Made by a program: the position numbers and the translations under genes. From assembly GCA_021159235.1 (NCBI GenBank), contig JAGGSF010000022.1:1-24048 (forward strand): a stretch of 24,048 nucleotides of DNA, in the 5' to 3' direction. Below the pieces are notes generated by a model that did not search any database, had not been told where the DNA came from, and saw only the letters and a list, made by a program, of their open reading frames with translations. This DNA is from Deltaproteobacteria bacterium. GTDB taxonomy: Bacteria > Campylobacterota_A > Desulfurellia > JAGGSF01. Positions 8,121-15,780 of the stretch are shown piece by piece; the stretch's first letter is position 1, and every line of letters starts with the position of its first letter.

Positions 8121-8125
8121 TTCAA
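8097..8125 (-). promoter_or_regulatory. opposing promoter for the zinc-ribbon/SDR/mtnA operon
   Basis: Read on the minus strand: TTGAAA (8125-8120), a 17-base spacer and TATACT (8102-8097). The predicted start near 8090 gives a leader of about 24 bases carrying GGGAG before the ATG at 8066. Its -35 and -10 boxes each share one base with the -10 and -35 boxes of the plus-strand promoter, so the two are interleaved. Confidence 0.6.
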
Positions 8126-8128
8126 CGG

Positions 8129-8881
8129 ATGTTTAAAAGACATACTTTTTTGTTGTTACTGTCCTTTATATTCCTTTCTTCATGTGCAACAACCAACCCT
8201 GCACAGAATAAGAGAGAATCGCTTATCTATTATGAAATGGGAAGAAACATTGTCTATCATAAAGACATAAAAGCCTTGCCTCAAGCCTTCACCTATCTTG
8301 AGCATGCAAGAAAGCTGGATCCTTCCAACCCACAAATATATTACATGATAGGTATGGCTTATAGGTTAAGGGGAGAAAGAGAGAAGGCAAAGAACTATTT
8401 CTTGCAGGCAATAGAAAGGGATAAGAAATTTGGAGATGCCTATAATGCTCTGGGAATAGCCTATGCAGAGGACAATGAATTTGAAAAAGCCATACAGTGT
8501 TTTACAAAGCTTATAGATGATCCCACTTATCCTCATCCAGACCTGGCTTATTACAACAGAGCCAGCGTCTATATGAAATTGAAGAATTATGAAAAGGCAG
8601 AAGAGGACCTTGAGGATGCCATTGCTTTTTCAAATGGAGAAAACAGAGATTACTTACAGGCTTTGTCTTTTTTATACATAGCTAAAAAAGATTACTGGAA
8701 AGCTCTTATTACAATGAACAAGATAGCAGAGAAATTCGGTATGACTGATGACATAAAATATTACAAAGGGTATTGTTATCTAAAACTATCCCTGCGGAAA
8801 AGGGCAGAAAACATACTTCATTCAATAGATAAAAAAAGCCCTTTCTATAAAAGAGCATGTGAACTTCTCAAAAACAGGTAA
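8129..8881 (+). CDS. TPR-repeat lipoprotein (PilF/PilW-like organisation)
   Basis: A 250-residue secreted lipoprotein. Residues 1-18 form a type II signal peptide with the lipobox LSSC and lipidated Cys19. The rest consists of tetratricopeptide repeats, for example PQIYYMIGMAYRLRGEREKA, then a GDAYNALGIAYAEDNEFEKA unit and an AYYNRASVYMKLKNYEKAEE unit, with about five or six helical pairs in all. The domain order resembles PilF/PilW pilotins and other outer-membrane TPR lipoproteins, but no pilus gene is adjacent, so the role is open. The start fits the signal peptide, and the promoter lies immediately upstream with no ribosome site. It is monocistronic and ends 7 bases from the convergent FAH-family gene. 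Confidence 0.9.
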   Translation: MFKRHTFLLLLSFIFLSSCATTNPAQNKRESLIYYEMGRNIVYHKDIKALPQAFTYLEHARKLDPSNPQIYYMIGMAYRLRGEREKAKNYFLQAIERDKKFGDAYNALGIAYAEDNEFEKAIQCFTKLIDDPTYPHPDLAYYNRASVYMKLKNYEKAEEDLEDAIAFSNGENRDYLQALSFLYIAKKDYWKALITMNKIAEKFGMTDDIKYYKGYCYLKLSLRKRAENILHSIDKKSPFYKRACELLKNR

Positions 8882-8888
8882 CCGCCAT

Positions 8889-9653
8889 TCAGGCACTTTC
8901 TACTTTGTTCTTGAGAGTGCCTACACCCTCTATAGAAATTTCTACCTCATCACCTGCATTGAGAGGACCTACACCCTCCGGTGTCCCGCTCGCTATCACA
9001 TCACCTGGCAAAAGCGTCATGATTTTAGAAATATAAGAAACAAGCTCATAGACATTGAATATCATATGAGATGTAAATGAATCCTGTTTTATCTTTCCGT
9101 TTACATATGTAACAATGTGAAGATTTAAGGGATCTACATCTGTTTCTACCACATCTCCTATGGGACAGAAGGTATCAAAACCCTTAGCCCTGGTCCACAC
9201 TCCATCTGACCTCTGTAAGTCTCTTGCAGTTACATCGTTGACAATGGTATATCCAAATATACAATCTTTAGCTTCCTCTACATCCACATTTTTAGTGATT
9301 TTTCCTATAACAATCCCCAGTTCCCCTTCATAATCAACCCTTTTTGACATATGGACTGGATATATGATTGCCTCTCCTGTTCCTATAACACTGGTGGAAG
9401 GTTTCATAAATATCTTCGGTGCAGCAGGCTTTTTATCTTTCATCTCTCTTATGTGCCCGGCATAATTTAAACCTATACCTATAATCTTTGAAGGCGTAAC
9501 AGGACTTAGAATTTTTACCTCTTCAAGGCTATATATCTTTTTGGTGTATATTAAAGGTTTTTCAAAAGGTAGCCCCGAAATTTCTGCAATATCTTTTCCA
9601 TTCAAAACACCGTAGCTGATTTTATCATCCCTTTCAAATCTCACGAATTTCAT
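8889..9653 (-). CDS. fumarylacetoacetate hydrolase family protein
   Basis: A 254-residue FAH-fold enzyme with a short N-terminal domain (1-50) and the catalytic domain. Metal ligands by family pattern are Glu109 and Glu111 (YEGELG) and Asp140 (GYTIVNDVTARD). IIGIGLNYAGHI (57-68) and RAKGFDTFCPIGDVV (155-169) are typical of the acylpyruvase / 2-hydroxyhepta-2,4-diene-1,7-dioate isomerase branch. Members cleave acylpyruvates, decarboxylate oxaloacetate or hydrate dienoates, and sequence alone does not separate these. A good Shine-Dalgarno sequence, AAGGAGAG (complement of 9659-9666), precedes the ATG at 9653. It stands alone, diverging from the Cas6-like gene. Confidence 0.9.
   Translation of the reverse strand: MKFVRFERDDKISYGVLNGKDIAEISGLPFEKPLIYTKKIYSLEEVKILSPVTPSKIIGIGLNYAGHIREMKDKKPAAPKIFMKPSTSVIGTGEAIIYPVHMSKRVDYEGELGIVIGKITKNVDVEEAKDCIFGYTIVNDVTARDLQRSDGVWTRAKGFDTFCPIGDVVETDVDPLNLHIVTYVNGKIKQDSFTSHMIFNVYELVSYISKIMTLLPGDVIASGTPEGVGPLNAGDEVEISIEGVGTLKNKVESA
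8891..8922. terminator. hairpin at the TPR/FAH convergent junction
   Basis: AGGCACTTTC (8891-8900) pairs with GAGAGTGCCT (8913-8922) as a 10-bp stem with one wobble pair and a 12-base loop. It lies 10 bases after the lipoprotein stop and covers the last codons and stop of the FAH gene. Neither side has a T tract, so an intrinsic terminator is only one reading; an mRNA 3'-end stabiliser is another. Confidence 0.35.
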
Positions 9654-9762
9654 AACATCTCTCCTTACATTTCAAACATATTTTCACCTTTAATTTACAT
9701 CATATATGTTCTACAATATTAACACAGTCTTAAAATGAATGTAAGAGGGTCTTCTGTTTAAT
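9654..9762. other. divergent intergenic region between the FAH and Cas6-like genes
   Basis: A 109-base AT-rich gap that must hold promoters for both divergent genes. On the plus strand TACAAT at 9712-9717 is the best -10 candidate, but its -35 is poor. On the minus strand TATGAT (9704-9699) is a possible -10 without a convincing -35. Direct repeats typical of CRISPR are absent. Confidence 0.3.
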
Positions 9763-10671
9763 ATGTATAGTTTTAAGTTGCCTGTTAGAAAATTCATTGT
9801 TTCACTGAAATTCATCAAAAAACACTATCTGCCAGATTTTTCAGGTATAATTCTGAGAAGTGCGTTTGGTGTTGCTTTAAAGAGGGTATCCTGCATCTTT
9901 AGAGGCAGAGATTGTAAACATTGCCCTTTAAGAGATAGCTGCACCTGGATTTACCTTTTTGAAACACCTATTGAGAAAAATAATCGTTATTTGAAAGGGA
10001 GAAATTACGCACCACATCCCTTTGCTTTAACCCCATTACATTCAACAGATAACAGTCTTGTTTTTGAGCTTTTACTTGTGGGAAAAGGCATAAATCATTT
10101 ACGCTGGATATGCGCTGCATTTTCCATCCTGCAGGATATGGGAATAGGGAAAAGGAGGGTAAAATTCAAAATAGAGGATATTAAGGAATATTTACCAGAC
10201 GGAACAAAAAAATCTGTTCTGAGTGATTTTGATTATGATAAAAAACCATTTTTACTGGAAGATTTTGTTGAATATCGTCTGAGAAATTTTAACAAGGATA
10301 AGTTGAATGTCCATTGCATTACACCTCTAAGGATAAAAGATAGAGGAAAATACACAGACCAGATTACATTCCCTGTCTTTTACAGGGCATGCCAGAGAAG
10401 AATAAGGATATTATCTGAATTTAACGGTGCAAAATACAGATATATTGAGGATATACGGGACGATATAGGTGCTTATCTGCAAAACAGTCGCTGGTATGAG
10501 CTTGCAAGGTATTCCGTAAGACAGAGAACATATATGAATATGGGCGGTGTGGTGGGAGACATCTCGTATATCGGGAATTTTAAAGAGTATCTCCCTGCAA
10601 TCTTTGCAGGGGAATTCCTATGCATAGGTAAAAATACAAGCTTTGGATTGGGGAGGTTTGAAGTAAAATGA
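9763..10671 (+). CDS. stand-alone Cas6-like RAMP protein
   Basis: A 302-residue protein with the architecture of the Cas6 precursor-crRNA endoribonuclease family (PF10040 type). The N-terminal part has GIILRSAFGVALKRVSC followed by CX6CX2CX5C (Cys44, Cys51, Cys54, Cys60) and WIYLFE. The C-terminus ends in the ferredoxin-fold, glycine-rich region GVVGDISYIGNF, then AGEFLCIGKNTSFGLGRFEV, which is characteristic. Known members cleave CRISPR repeat RNA, but no repeat array and no other cas gene lies in this window; the neighbours are an FAH enzyme and a TRAP transporter. It may serve a distant array in trans or have another RNA target. The catalytic residues of this branch are not obvious; His21 and His53 are candidates only. 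An imperfect ribosome site (GAGGG) is about 13 bases upstream. Confidence 0.82.
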   Translation: MYSFKLPVRKFIVSLKFIKKHYLPDFSGIILRSAFGVALKRVSCIFRGRDCKHCPLRDSCTWIYLFETPIEKNNRYLKGRNYAPHPFALTPLHSTDNSLVFELLLVGKGINHLRWICAAFSILQDMGIGKRRVKFKIEDIKEYLPDGTKKSVLSDFDYDKKPFLLEDFVEYRLRNFNKDKLNVHCITPLRIKDRGKYTDQITFPVFYRACQRRIRILSEFNGAKYRYIEDIRDDIGAYLQNSRWYELARYSVRQRTYMNMGGVVGDISYIGNFKEYLPAIFAGEFLCIGKNTSFGLGRFEVK

Positions 10672-10696
10672 AAATTCCTGAATATATTAAAAACTG

Positions 10697-10725
10697 TTGA
10701 AATTTTATCCCATTCATTGTATCCT
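10697..10725 (+). promoter_or_regulatory. candidate promoter of the TRAP transporter operon
   Basis: TTGAAA (10697-10702), 17 bases, TATCCT (10720-10725). The predicted start near 10732 gives a leader of about 23 bases carrying GGAGGGG. The -10 box is weaker than at the other promoters here. Confidence 0.4.
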
Positions 10726-10754
10726 GCTACATATCTTAAGCTGGAGGGGTGAAG

Positions 10755-11774
10755 ATGAAGAGGATATGGTTTGTGATAATCACTATTTTAACAGTAACAT
10801 GTTTTTCTGGTGTTAAGGGATATGGTGCTGATAACTCCATAGAGCTTGTCTACAGTAATTTCTTTCCACCTGTCCATGTGCAGTCTCAATTAGCGGAATC
10901 ATGGATTAAAGAGATTGAAAAACGAACCAATGGAAGGGTGAAATTCAGTTACTTTCCGGGCGGAACCCTGTTAAAAGGCCCACAGATTTACGATGGAGTT
11001 TTAAAAGGTATTACTGATATAGGAATGTCCTGTTTTGCTTATACCAGAGGAAGATTTCCCGCTATGGAGGCAATTGATCTACCCTTAGGTTATCCAAGCG
11101 GTAAAGTAGCGACACAGGTAATTAATAAATTTTATGAAAAGTTTCAGCCAGAAGAACTCAAAGGGGTTAAAGTGCTCTATCTCCATGCTCATGGACCGGG
11201 ATTGCTCCATACCAGAAAACCCGTTCATAAAATGGAAGATTTAAAGGGAATGAAGATAAGATGCACAGGATTTAGCGCTAAAGTGGCTAAGGCACTGGGA
11301 GCAGTGCCAGTTGCAATGGGACAGGGTGATGCATACGAAGCCTTAAGAAGAGGTGTAGTGGATGGGACCTTTACTCCTGTTGAAACCTTGAAAGGTTGGA
11401 GGCAGGCTGAGGTGATAAAATATACCATCGATTGCAAGGACATTGGCTACACCACAGGAATGTATGTTGTCATGAATAAGCAGAAGTGGGCATCCCTGCC
11501 AGAGGATGTTAAAAAGGTATTCATAGAGGTAAGCAAAGAATGGATTGTAAAACATGGGAAAGCATGGGATGAAAGTGACGAAGAAGGATACGAGTATAGT
11601 TTGAGCAGGGGCAATAAAGTTATTGAACTCAGTCCTGAAGAAAGTGCCCGATGGGTAAAAGCGGTAAGGCCGGTGATCAATGAATACATCAAGGAAGCCA
11701 AAGCCAAAGGGCTGCCCGGAGATGAATATATAAAAACCATAAAGAGCCTTATTGAGAAATCCGGTAGTCAATAA
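10755..11774 (+). CDS. dctP: TRAP transporter solute-binding protein (DctP family)
   Basis: The periplasmic receptor of a TRAP transporter, 339 residues from the ATG at 10755. I chose this start over the in-frame GTG at 10749 because GGAGG (10743-10747) stands 7 bases before the ATG but only 1 base before the GTG. Residues 1 to about 24 form a Sec signal peptide. The DctP fold shows FPPVHVQSQLAESWIKEIEKRTNGRV and the central MKIRCTGFSAKVAKALGAVPVAM, whose Arg is the family's carboxylate-binding residue, then the EALRRGVVDG motif. The ligand is probably an organic acid (family inference). It is followed after 11 bases by the membrane subunits. Confidence 0.94.
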   Translation: MKRIWFVIITILTVTCFSGVKGYGADNSIELVYSNFFPPVHVQSQLAESWIKEIEKRTNGRVKFSYFPGGTLLKGPQIYDGVLKGITDIGMSCFAYTRGRFPAMEAIDLPLGYPSGKVATQVINKFYEKFQPEELKGVKVLYLHAHGPGLLHTRKPVHKMEDLKGMKIRCTGFSAKVAKALGAVPVAMGQGDAYEALRRGVVDGTFTPVETLKGWRQAEVIKYTIDCKDIGYTTGMYVVMNKQKWASLPEDVKKVFIEVSKEWIVKHGKAWDESDEEGYEYSLSRGNKVIELSPEESARWVKAVRPVINEYIKEAKAKGLPGDEYIKTIKSLIEKSGSQ

Positions 11775-11785
11775 AGAGAAGAAAA

Positions 11786-12274
11786 TTGCATGGATTTTTT
11801 CGGTTTACAAAGGGCCTTTCCACAACACTTAACGTTTTTGCAGCTGTAGCTTTAATTTTAATGACAGTGCTTGTGTGCACCGATGTAGTTTTGCGCATTT
11901 TCGGTCGTAGCATCTTAGGCACCTATGAAATTGTGGGCTTTTTGGGAGCCATAGTGAGTGCCTTTGCCCTTCCTCAAACCACCCTGGATAAAAAACATGT
12001 AAGTGTGGAAGTTTTAATCAACCACTTTCCCGCACATTTTAAAAGAACAACCCGTATCCTTGCAGACTTGTTAGCCCTGTGCCTGTTTGGATTTATAACC
12101 TATGCTGGAATTGCTTATGGTTACGATCTTAAAGTAAGTCACGAGACTTCCATGACCCTCCGGCTACCTGTTTTCCCCGTTTTATATGGAATCGCTTTTT
12201 CATCTTTTGTGGTAATGCTCGTTTATTTAAGAGATTTAATTTTGGTATTCAAAAAGGATAAGGCAAAACAGTGA
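11786..12274 (+). CDS. dctQ: TRAP transporter small membrane subunit (DctQ)
   Basis: A 162-residue protein with four predicted transmembrane helices, at about 14-34, 46-62, 86-108 and 127-150, typical of DctQ. The segment VCTDVVLRIFGRSILGTYEIVGFLG is the characteristic first-loop region. The start must be the TTG at 11786: no ATG or GTG exists in frame before helix 1, and a stop lies at 11765. A purine-rich AGAGAAG precedes it. Its stop overlaps the dctM start by 4 bases (GTGA). It pairs with DctM to form the sodium-dependent membrane complex. Confidence 0.93.
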   Translation: MHGFFRFTKGLSTTLNVFAAVALILMTVLVCTDVVLRIFGRSILGTYEIVGFLGAIVSAFALPQTTLDKKHVSVEVLINHFPAHFKRTTRILADLLALCLFGFITYAGIAYGYDLKVSHETSMTLRLPVFPVLYGIAFSSFVVMLVYLRDLILVFKKDKAKQ

Positions 12275-13569
12275 ACACCCTTGTCGGTATTGCTGGAATA
12301 GTCTTGCTTATTTTTCTCCTTTTCTCCGGTATGCCCGTAGGATTCCTTATGGCTCTTCTGGGATTTGCTGGTTTCAGCTGCGTAATTTCCATTAAAGCGG
12401 GCCTGGGAATAGTTATTAAGGATATATTTGGTGTTTTCAGTTCTTACAACCTCACTGTTATTCCCCTTTTCATTCTCATGGGGCAAGTTGCATTTCATGC
12501 TGGCATTGGCAGGCGTTTATATGATGCTGCTTACACTTTATCGAAACATCTACCCGGGGGATTGGCTATAGCCACTATTGGTGCCTGTGCCAGTTTTGCT
12601 GCTATCTGTGGTTCAACCAACGCCTCTGCTGCAACCATGACAACTGTAGCATTACCAGAGATGAAAAGATATGGGTATGATATGAAATTAGCCACAGGAA
12701 CTATTGCCGCAGGTAGTAGTTTGGGAATCATGATACCACCCAGCGTCATTTTCATTATTTATGGTATTATGACCCAACAATCCATCGGCAAATTATTTGT
12801 GGCTGGTATCGTTCCGGGCATTCTAATAGCTCTTTTATTCATTGTTACCATTTATGCTTGGGTAAAACTAAAACCTGGTGTAGCTCCTTATAAACAGAAT
12901 AATTCTGGATGCGCAAAGCTGGATGTGCTGATTGGTGTAGCTGAAAGCATCTTTTTGTTCCTGTTAGTAATGGGAGGATTGTTTGCCGGATTCTTCACCC
13001 CTACGGAGGCAGGTGCTATAGGAGCAGGTGGAGCTATTCTGCTGTCCGTATTAAGAAAAAACCTCACCTGGTCTAAATTCATACAGGCTGTTTTAGAAAG
13101 TACAAAAATCTCCTGTATGGTGCTGGTTATTGTAGCCGGAGCAACTATTTTTGGCCATTTTCTGGCCATTACCCGCCTTCCATTCACCTTGGCTAACTGG
13201 GTAACTGGTCTTCCCCTACCGCATAGTTTTATTATGATAATCATTATCCTCCTCTATTTCGTTTTAGGCTGTTTTATCGACGCTTTAGCCCTCATTCTTT
13301 TAACTATACCCATCTTTTATCCGGTCATTATAACGATGGGCTATAATCCCATCTGGTTTGGAGTGCTCATTGTTCTCGTAACACAGATAGGAGTTATTAC
13401 ACCTCCGGTGGGTGTAAATGTTTATGTAGTAAGTGGTATTGCGAAAGGTATTCCATTGGAAACTATTTTTAAGGGCGCTTTCCCTTTTTTACTATCCCTG
13501 CTTATATGTGCACTGCTTCTGGTTCTTTTTCCCCAAATTTCCCTATTCTTGCCAGGATTGATGAAATAA
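12271..13569 (+). CDS. dctM: TRAP transporter large permease subunit (DctM)
   Basis: A 432-residue, very hydrophobic protein with about 12 membrane spans, the sodium-coupled transport subunit of the TRAP complex. Conserved regions include CGSTNASAATMTTVALPEM, LGIMIPPSVIFIIYG and a second-half counterpart, QIGVITPPVGVNVYVV, reflecting the internal duplication of the family. It starts at a GTG within the dctQ stop, giving obligate coupling. It ends only 2 bases from the convergent pyrB, with no strong hairpin between them. Confidence 0.95.
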   Translation: MNTLVGIAGIVLLIFLLFSGMPVGFLMALLGFAGFSCVISIKAGLGIVIKDIFGVFSSYNLTVIPLFILMGQVAFHAGIGRRLYDAAYTLSKHLPGGLAIATIGACASFAAICGSTNASAATMTTVALPEMKRYGYDMKLATGTIAAGSSLGIMIPPSVIFIIYGIMTQQSIGKLFVAGIVPGILIALLFIVTIYAWVKLKPGVAPYKQNNSGCAKLDVLIGVAESIFLFLLVMGGLFAGFFTPTEAGAIGAGGAILLSVLRKNLTWSKFIQAVLESTKISCMVLVIVAGATIFGHFLAITRLPFTLANWVTGLPLPHSFIMIIIILLYFVLGCFIDALALILLTIPIFYPVIITMGYNPIWFGVLIVLVTQIGVITPPVGVNVYVVSGIAKGIPLETIFKGAFPFLLSLLICALLLVLFPQISLFLPGLMK

Positions 13570-13571
13570 TT

Positions 13572-14456
13572 CTATTTTAACAGGTGATGAAATATTGCCA
13601 TCCTTACAAATACGCCATTTTCTACCTGCTTAAGGATTAAAGAGTGAGGATGACATAAAAGAGAGTCGTCTATTTCTACATTCCTATTTACCGGTCCAGG
13701 ATGAAGAAGGTATGCATTTCCTACCTCTTTCAATGCAAAATACTTGTAATATTCAGATAAAGAAGGAATAGAACTTCTGCTTTTTCTTTCCAGTTGTATT
13801 CTTAAAAGCATAATGAAATCTCTATCTGTGCATGCTTCCTTCAGGCTTTTAGCTATTCTTACTCCCAGTTTTTCTATTTGAGGAGGAATCATGGTTTGTG
13901 GTCCGAACACCATCACATCATTTTTAAACATTCTCTGTAAAAAGATATTTGATCTGGCCACCCTGCTATTTAAAACATCTCCAATAATAGATAGTTTTAT
14001 CCCCTCCATTTTCTTCTCTATTTCCCACATTGTAAATAGATCTAATAAGGCTTGCGAAGGATGTTCAAACGTCCCATCTCCAGCATTTATAACAGGAATT
14101 GAGGTATTCCTGCTCAAAAAGAGTGGAAAACCAGAATCCGGATGGCGAACGACAAATACCGCTGGATGCATCTGTTCCAGGTTTCTTACCGTATCCTTTA
14201 CCGTTTCTCCCTTTTTCAGGCTGGACATTTTCGTATCTATGTTTATTACCTGTCCGCCTAAATTTTTAGCGGCTATTTCAAAAGAGGTGCGAGTGCGGGT
14301 GCTCGCTTCAAAGAATATACTGATTACTGTTTTTCCCCGCAAGATCTTTTCAAATTCCGCTTTCTTACAAAATGCTTCTTTATAAGCCTTTGCCGTCTGT
14401 AATATAGAGATTACATCCTCTTTATTTAGAAAGCTTATTCCCAGCAGGTTTTTCAT
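13572..14456 (-). CDS. pyrB: aspartate carbamoyltransferase catalytic chain
   Basis: Joins carbamoyl phosphate and aspartate, the first committed step of pyrimidine synthesis. The 294-residue protein carries STRTR (52-56) and the loop Ser79-Lys82 for carbamoyl phosphate, VRHP near 103, GDGTFEHPSQALLD at 127-140, and a late HPGPVNR for aspartate. Ornithine transcarbamylase is excluded by the aspartate-type HPGPVNR. Its ATG overlaps the rapZ stop by 4 bases and it is the last gene of the eight-gene operon. No pyrI, pyrC or other pyr gene is adjacent, which is an unusual position for pyrB. Confidence 0.95.
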   Translation of the reverse strand: MKNLLGISFLNKEDVISILQTAKAYKEAFCKKAEFEKILRGKTVISIFFEASTRTRTSFEIAAKNLGGQVINIDTKMSSLKKGETVKDTVRNLEQMHPAVFVVRHPDSGFPLFLSRNTSIPVINAGDGTFEHPSQALLDLFTMWEIEKKMEGIKLSIIGDVLNSRVARSNIFLQRMFKNDVMVFGPQTMIPPQIEKLGVRIAKSLKEACTDRDFIMLLRIQLERKSRSSIPSLSEYYKYFALKEVGNAYLLHPGPVNRNVEIDDSLLCHPHSLILKQVENGVFVRMAIFHHLLK

Positions 14457-15322
14457 GTTTTCCCCACATCACGGTGAAAGGTGTTTACCACAAACCCTTT
14501 TTTCTGTAAGAATTTACTCATATACTCCACAATGGCTACCGATCTATGTTTTCCTCCTGTGCAGCCATAAGAAAGAGTAAAATAACTTTTTCCCTCTTTT
14601 TCGTAAAGGGGAAGTAGAAAAGACAAAAGTTCTTCACTCTTTTTTAAAAATATCTGCGTTTCTTTTTTGTTGATTACAAATTCATATGTCTTCTCATCCT
14701 TTCCTGTAGTATCCCTCAGTTCCTTTATAAAAAATGGATTGGGCAAGAATCGAACATCAATCACCATATCGCTTTCTACCGGTATACCATACTTAAACCC
14801 GAAAGAGATAAGCGTTAAAATGATCTTTTTCTCTGTTCCTTCTTTTAGAAATTCTTTCTTTAGAATTTCACCGAGGAGCTGCGGGGTAAGATGAGAGGTA
14901 TCTATAACTGCATCAGCGAAGGGTTTTATCCTGTTCATGATTGTTTTTTCCTCAGTAATAGCCTGTGATAGAAAAATATTCCTGCCTATGGTAAGGGGGT
15001 GGGTTCTTCTTGTTTCCTTAAACCTTGAAATTATTGTTTCATCCTGCGCTTCAAGGTAAACAATCTTTCTGTGAAGCTTTTTTTCGTCTAAAAAATGCAT
15101 CAGCTTTATGAATTCTTCTATTTCGCCACTCCTTATATCTATTACCAATGCAATCTTGGGTACCGGTGTCTTGCTGTATTCCAGCATCTGAACAAATGCA
15201 GGAAAGAGTGCAATGGGAAAGTTGTCCATGGCAAGAAAACCGGCATCCTCCAGTATCCTCAATGCTGTGCTTTTCCCTCCGCCTGAAAGACCTGTAATAA
15301 TGGCAAATCTTGTGTCTATCAT
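14453..15322 (-). CDS. rapZ: RNase adapter / nucleotide-binding protein RapZ
   Basis: A 289-residue P-loop protein. Walker A is GLSGGGKST (11-19) and FKETRRTHPL lies near 107. The C-terminal RNA- and metabolite-binding domain ends in SYGCTGGKHRSVAIVEYM, the family signature. In E. coli RapZ senses glucosamine-6-phosphate and presents small RNAs to RNase E; in other bacteria the homologue binds nucleotides and its role is less defined. Position beside ptsN and hpf matches the conserved proteobacterial neighbourhood, although rpoN, hprK and HPr are missing here. It starts with ATGA overlapping ptsN and ends overlapping pyrB. Confidence 0.94.
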   Translation of the reverse strand: MIDTRFAIITGLSGGGKSTALRILEDAGFLAMDNFPIALFPAFVQMLEYSKTPVPKIALVIDIRSGEIEEFIKLMHFLDEKKLHRKIVYLEAQDETIISRFKETRRTHPLTIGRNIFLSQAITEEKTIMNRIKPFADAVIDTSHLTPQLLGEILKKEFLKEGTEKKIILTLISFGFKYGIPVESDMVIDVRFLPNPFFIKELRDTTGKDEKTYEFVINKKETQIFLKKSEELLSFLLPLYEKEGKSYFTLSYGCTGGKHRSVAIVEYMSKFLQKKGFVVNTFHRDVGKT

Positions 15323-15780
15323 AAGCCTGTTTTATCCTTCTCCGTGAATCTTTCGTAAATCTCCTTTGCATCTTTCGCATCTAATATACTTTTTATAAAT
15401 TGTTTATCCTTTGATACTTTTGCCACCGCAGCCAGTGCCTTTAAGAGTTTTATTGGTTTTCCTATAGGGGAAAGGAGAACAAAAAAGAGTCTTACCGGTT
15501 TATTGTCTACGGCATTAAAATCTATTCCCGTTTTATTTCTAAACACCCCCCCTATAACCCTATCCACCATATCTGTCTTTGTATGGGGAATGGCAAAACC
15601 ATTGCCAATACCTGTTGTGCCCAAAGTTTCCCTTTCTTTCAGAAATTCTTTCAGCTTTTCTTTGTCTATAGAGGGATATTTTTTTGAGAAGGCAGAAGCT
15701 ATCGTTGAAAAGAGACTATCTGCTCCATCCACATTCACATCGCATATCAGTTCCTTATCCAGGAATTCATCTACTTTCAT
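15319..15780 (-). CDS. ptsN: PTS EIIA (PtsN/fructose-mannitol type)
   Basis: A 153-residue EIIA type-2 domain. The phosphorylated histidine is His66 in GNGFAIPHTK, and LFFVLLSP follows at about 104-111, as in PtsN and EIIA-Fru. There is no EIIB or EIIC domain, so this is a regulatory or orphan phospho-carrier rather than a complete sugar transporter. It overlaps hpf upstream and rapZ downstream by 4 bases each. Linkage to hpf and rapZ suggests a nitrogen-PTS type regulatory role; EI and HPr are not in the window. Confidence 0.9.
   Translation of the reverse strand: MKVDEFLDKELICDVNVDGADSLFSTIASAFSKKYPSIDKEKLKEFLKERETLGTTGIGNGFAIPHTKTDMVDRVIGGVFRNKTGIDFNAVDNKPVRLFFVLLSPIGKPIKLLKALAAVAKVSKDKQFIKSILDAKDAKEIYERFTEKDKTGL

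Noticed and set aside
9654-10754. CRISPR array next to the Cas6-like gene
   Set aside because: Both flanks were read for repeated 20-40 base units and none occur; the gaps are 109 and 83 bases.
10749-10754. GTG at 10749 as the dctP start
   Set aside because: GGAGG would be only 1 base away; the ATG at 10755 has 7-base spacing and leaves a normal signal peptide.
13559-13594. Direct repeat TGATGAAATA at 13559-13568 and 13585-13594
   Set aside because: Ten AT-rich bases in the ends of dctM and pyrB are explained by coding; no palindrome or target-site structure accompanies them.
13530-13620. Terminator between dctM and pyrB
   Set aside because: Only a 5-bp A/T stem and a 5-bp distant pairing were found, too weak to call.
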